Assembly (NCBI GenBank): GCA_950106755.1
Contig: OX467086.1
Location: 13,534,001 to 13,598,000, forward strand
Reading direction: 5' to 3'
DNA length: 64,000 nt
Origin: Climacium dendroides
Taxonomy: Eukaryota; Streptophyta; Bryopsida; Hypnales; Climaciaceae
Below the pieces are notes generated by a model that worked only from the letters and a program-made list of their open reading frames with translations, did not search any database and was not told the DNA's origin. Both the position numbers and the translations under genes were made by a program. Positions 63,944 to 64,000 of the stretch are shown piece after piece (the stretch's first letter is position 1; each line of letters opens with the position of its first letter).

Positions 63944-64000
63944 CCCCTAAAGGACAAAGGTCTTTTTTTCACCAAAAAACACTTAAAACTGCCATTTTTA
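63944..64000. mobile_element. TTAA-type MITE end running off the window
   Basis: CCCCTAAAGGACAAAGG follows TTAC and continues with AAAACTGCCATTTTTA. This is the reverse complement of the family right end (as at 22.7 and 61.1 kb). The rest of the element lies beyond the edge. Confidence 0.6.

Overview
This is a window of plant nuclear DNA: AT-rich, intron-containing and crowded with transposon remains. Three host genes can be read exon by exon. One is a complete class III HD-ZIP transcription factor with the land-plant exon pattern and a miR165/166 target site. One is a centrin of the ciliary (Chlamydomonas-like) type. One is a RING-finger/coiled-coil protein. A ciliary-type centrin together with a rather divergent HD-ZIP III suggests a land plant with swimming sperm (bryophyte, lycophyte, fern, or a cycad/Ginkgo-type seed plant). 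This is an inference; the species cannot be named from the sequence.

Layout. Bases 1-26,000 are an accessory, transposon-rich region. Minus-strand open stretches at the left edge may belong to a second (TnpA-like) CACTA protein. A frameshifted CACTA Tnp2 transposase copy follows (5.9-10.1 kb, plus), and a more decayed copy lies at 18.1-21.0 kb (plus). Between them, on the minus strand (11.75-13.15 kb), is the most unusual gene of the window: a spliced 2-oxoglutarate/Fe(II) dioxygenase-like gene that resembles the Tet-like (TET/JBP) oxygenases linked to transposons in fungi. It keeps the HxD, distal His and Arg positions but carries one in-frame TAG just before the distal His. CACTA right-end sequences lie at 20.9-21.4, 23.05-23.28 and 25.2-25.87 kb. 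A separate element rich in the hexamer CTATAG is nested at 23.56-24.98 kb.

Bases 26,000-29,900 hold little that can be recognised apart from a 35-bp tandem repeat. The centrin gene (six coding exons, including exons of 37 and 28 bases) occupies 29.9-32.7 kb, minus. A long Asn/Ser-rich open exon lies directly upstream (33.3-35.1 kb) and could be spliced in frame onto it. A family of TTAA-flanked, piggyBac-like miniature elements recurs through the window (10.5, 15.7-16.7, 22.7, 36.6-39.4, 60.4-61.1 and 63.9 kb).

The RING/coiled-coil gene (41.9-43.9 kb, plus) is followed by a 129-bp hAT-type MITE with a perfect 8-bp target duplication. The HD-ZIP III gene (45.8-53.5 kb, minus) reads through 17 coding exons to 875 residues with all phases agreeing. 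Its leader and promoter region (53.5-56.2 kb) is pyrimidine/purine-biased with CT repeats. Bases 56,200-64,000 contain no convincing gene, only dispersed repeats, a 280-bp foldback and short tandem repeats.
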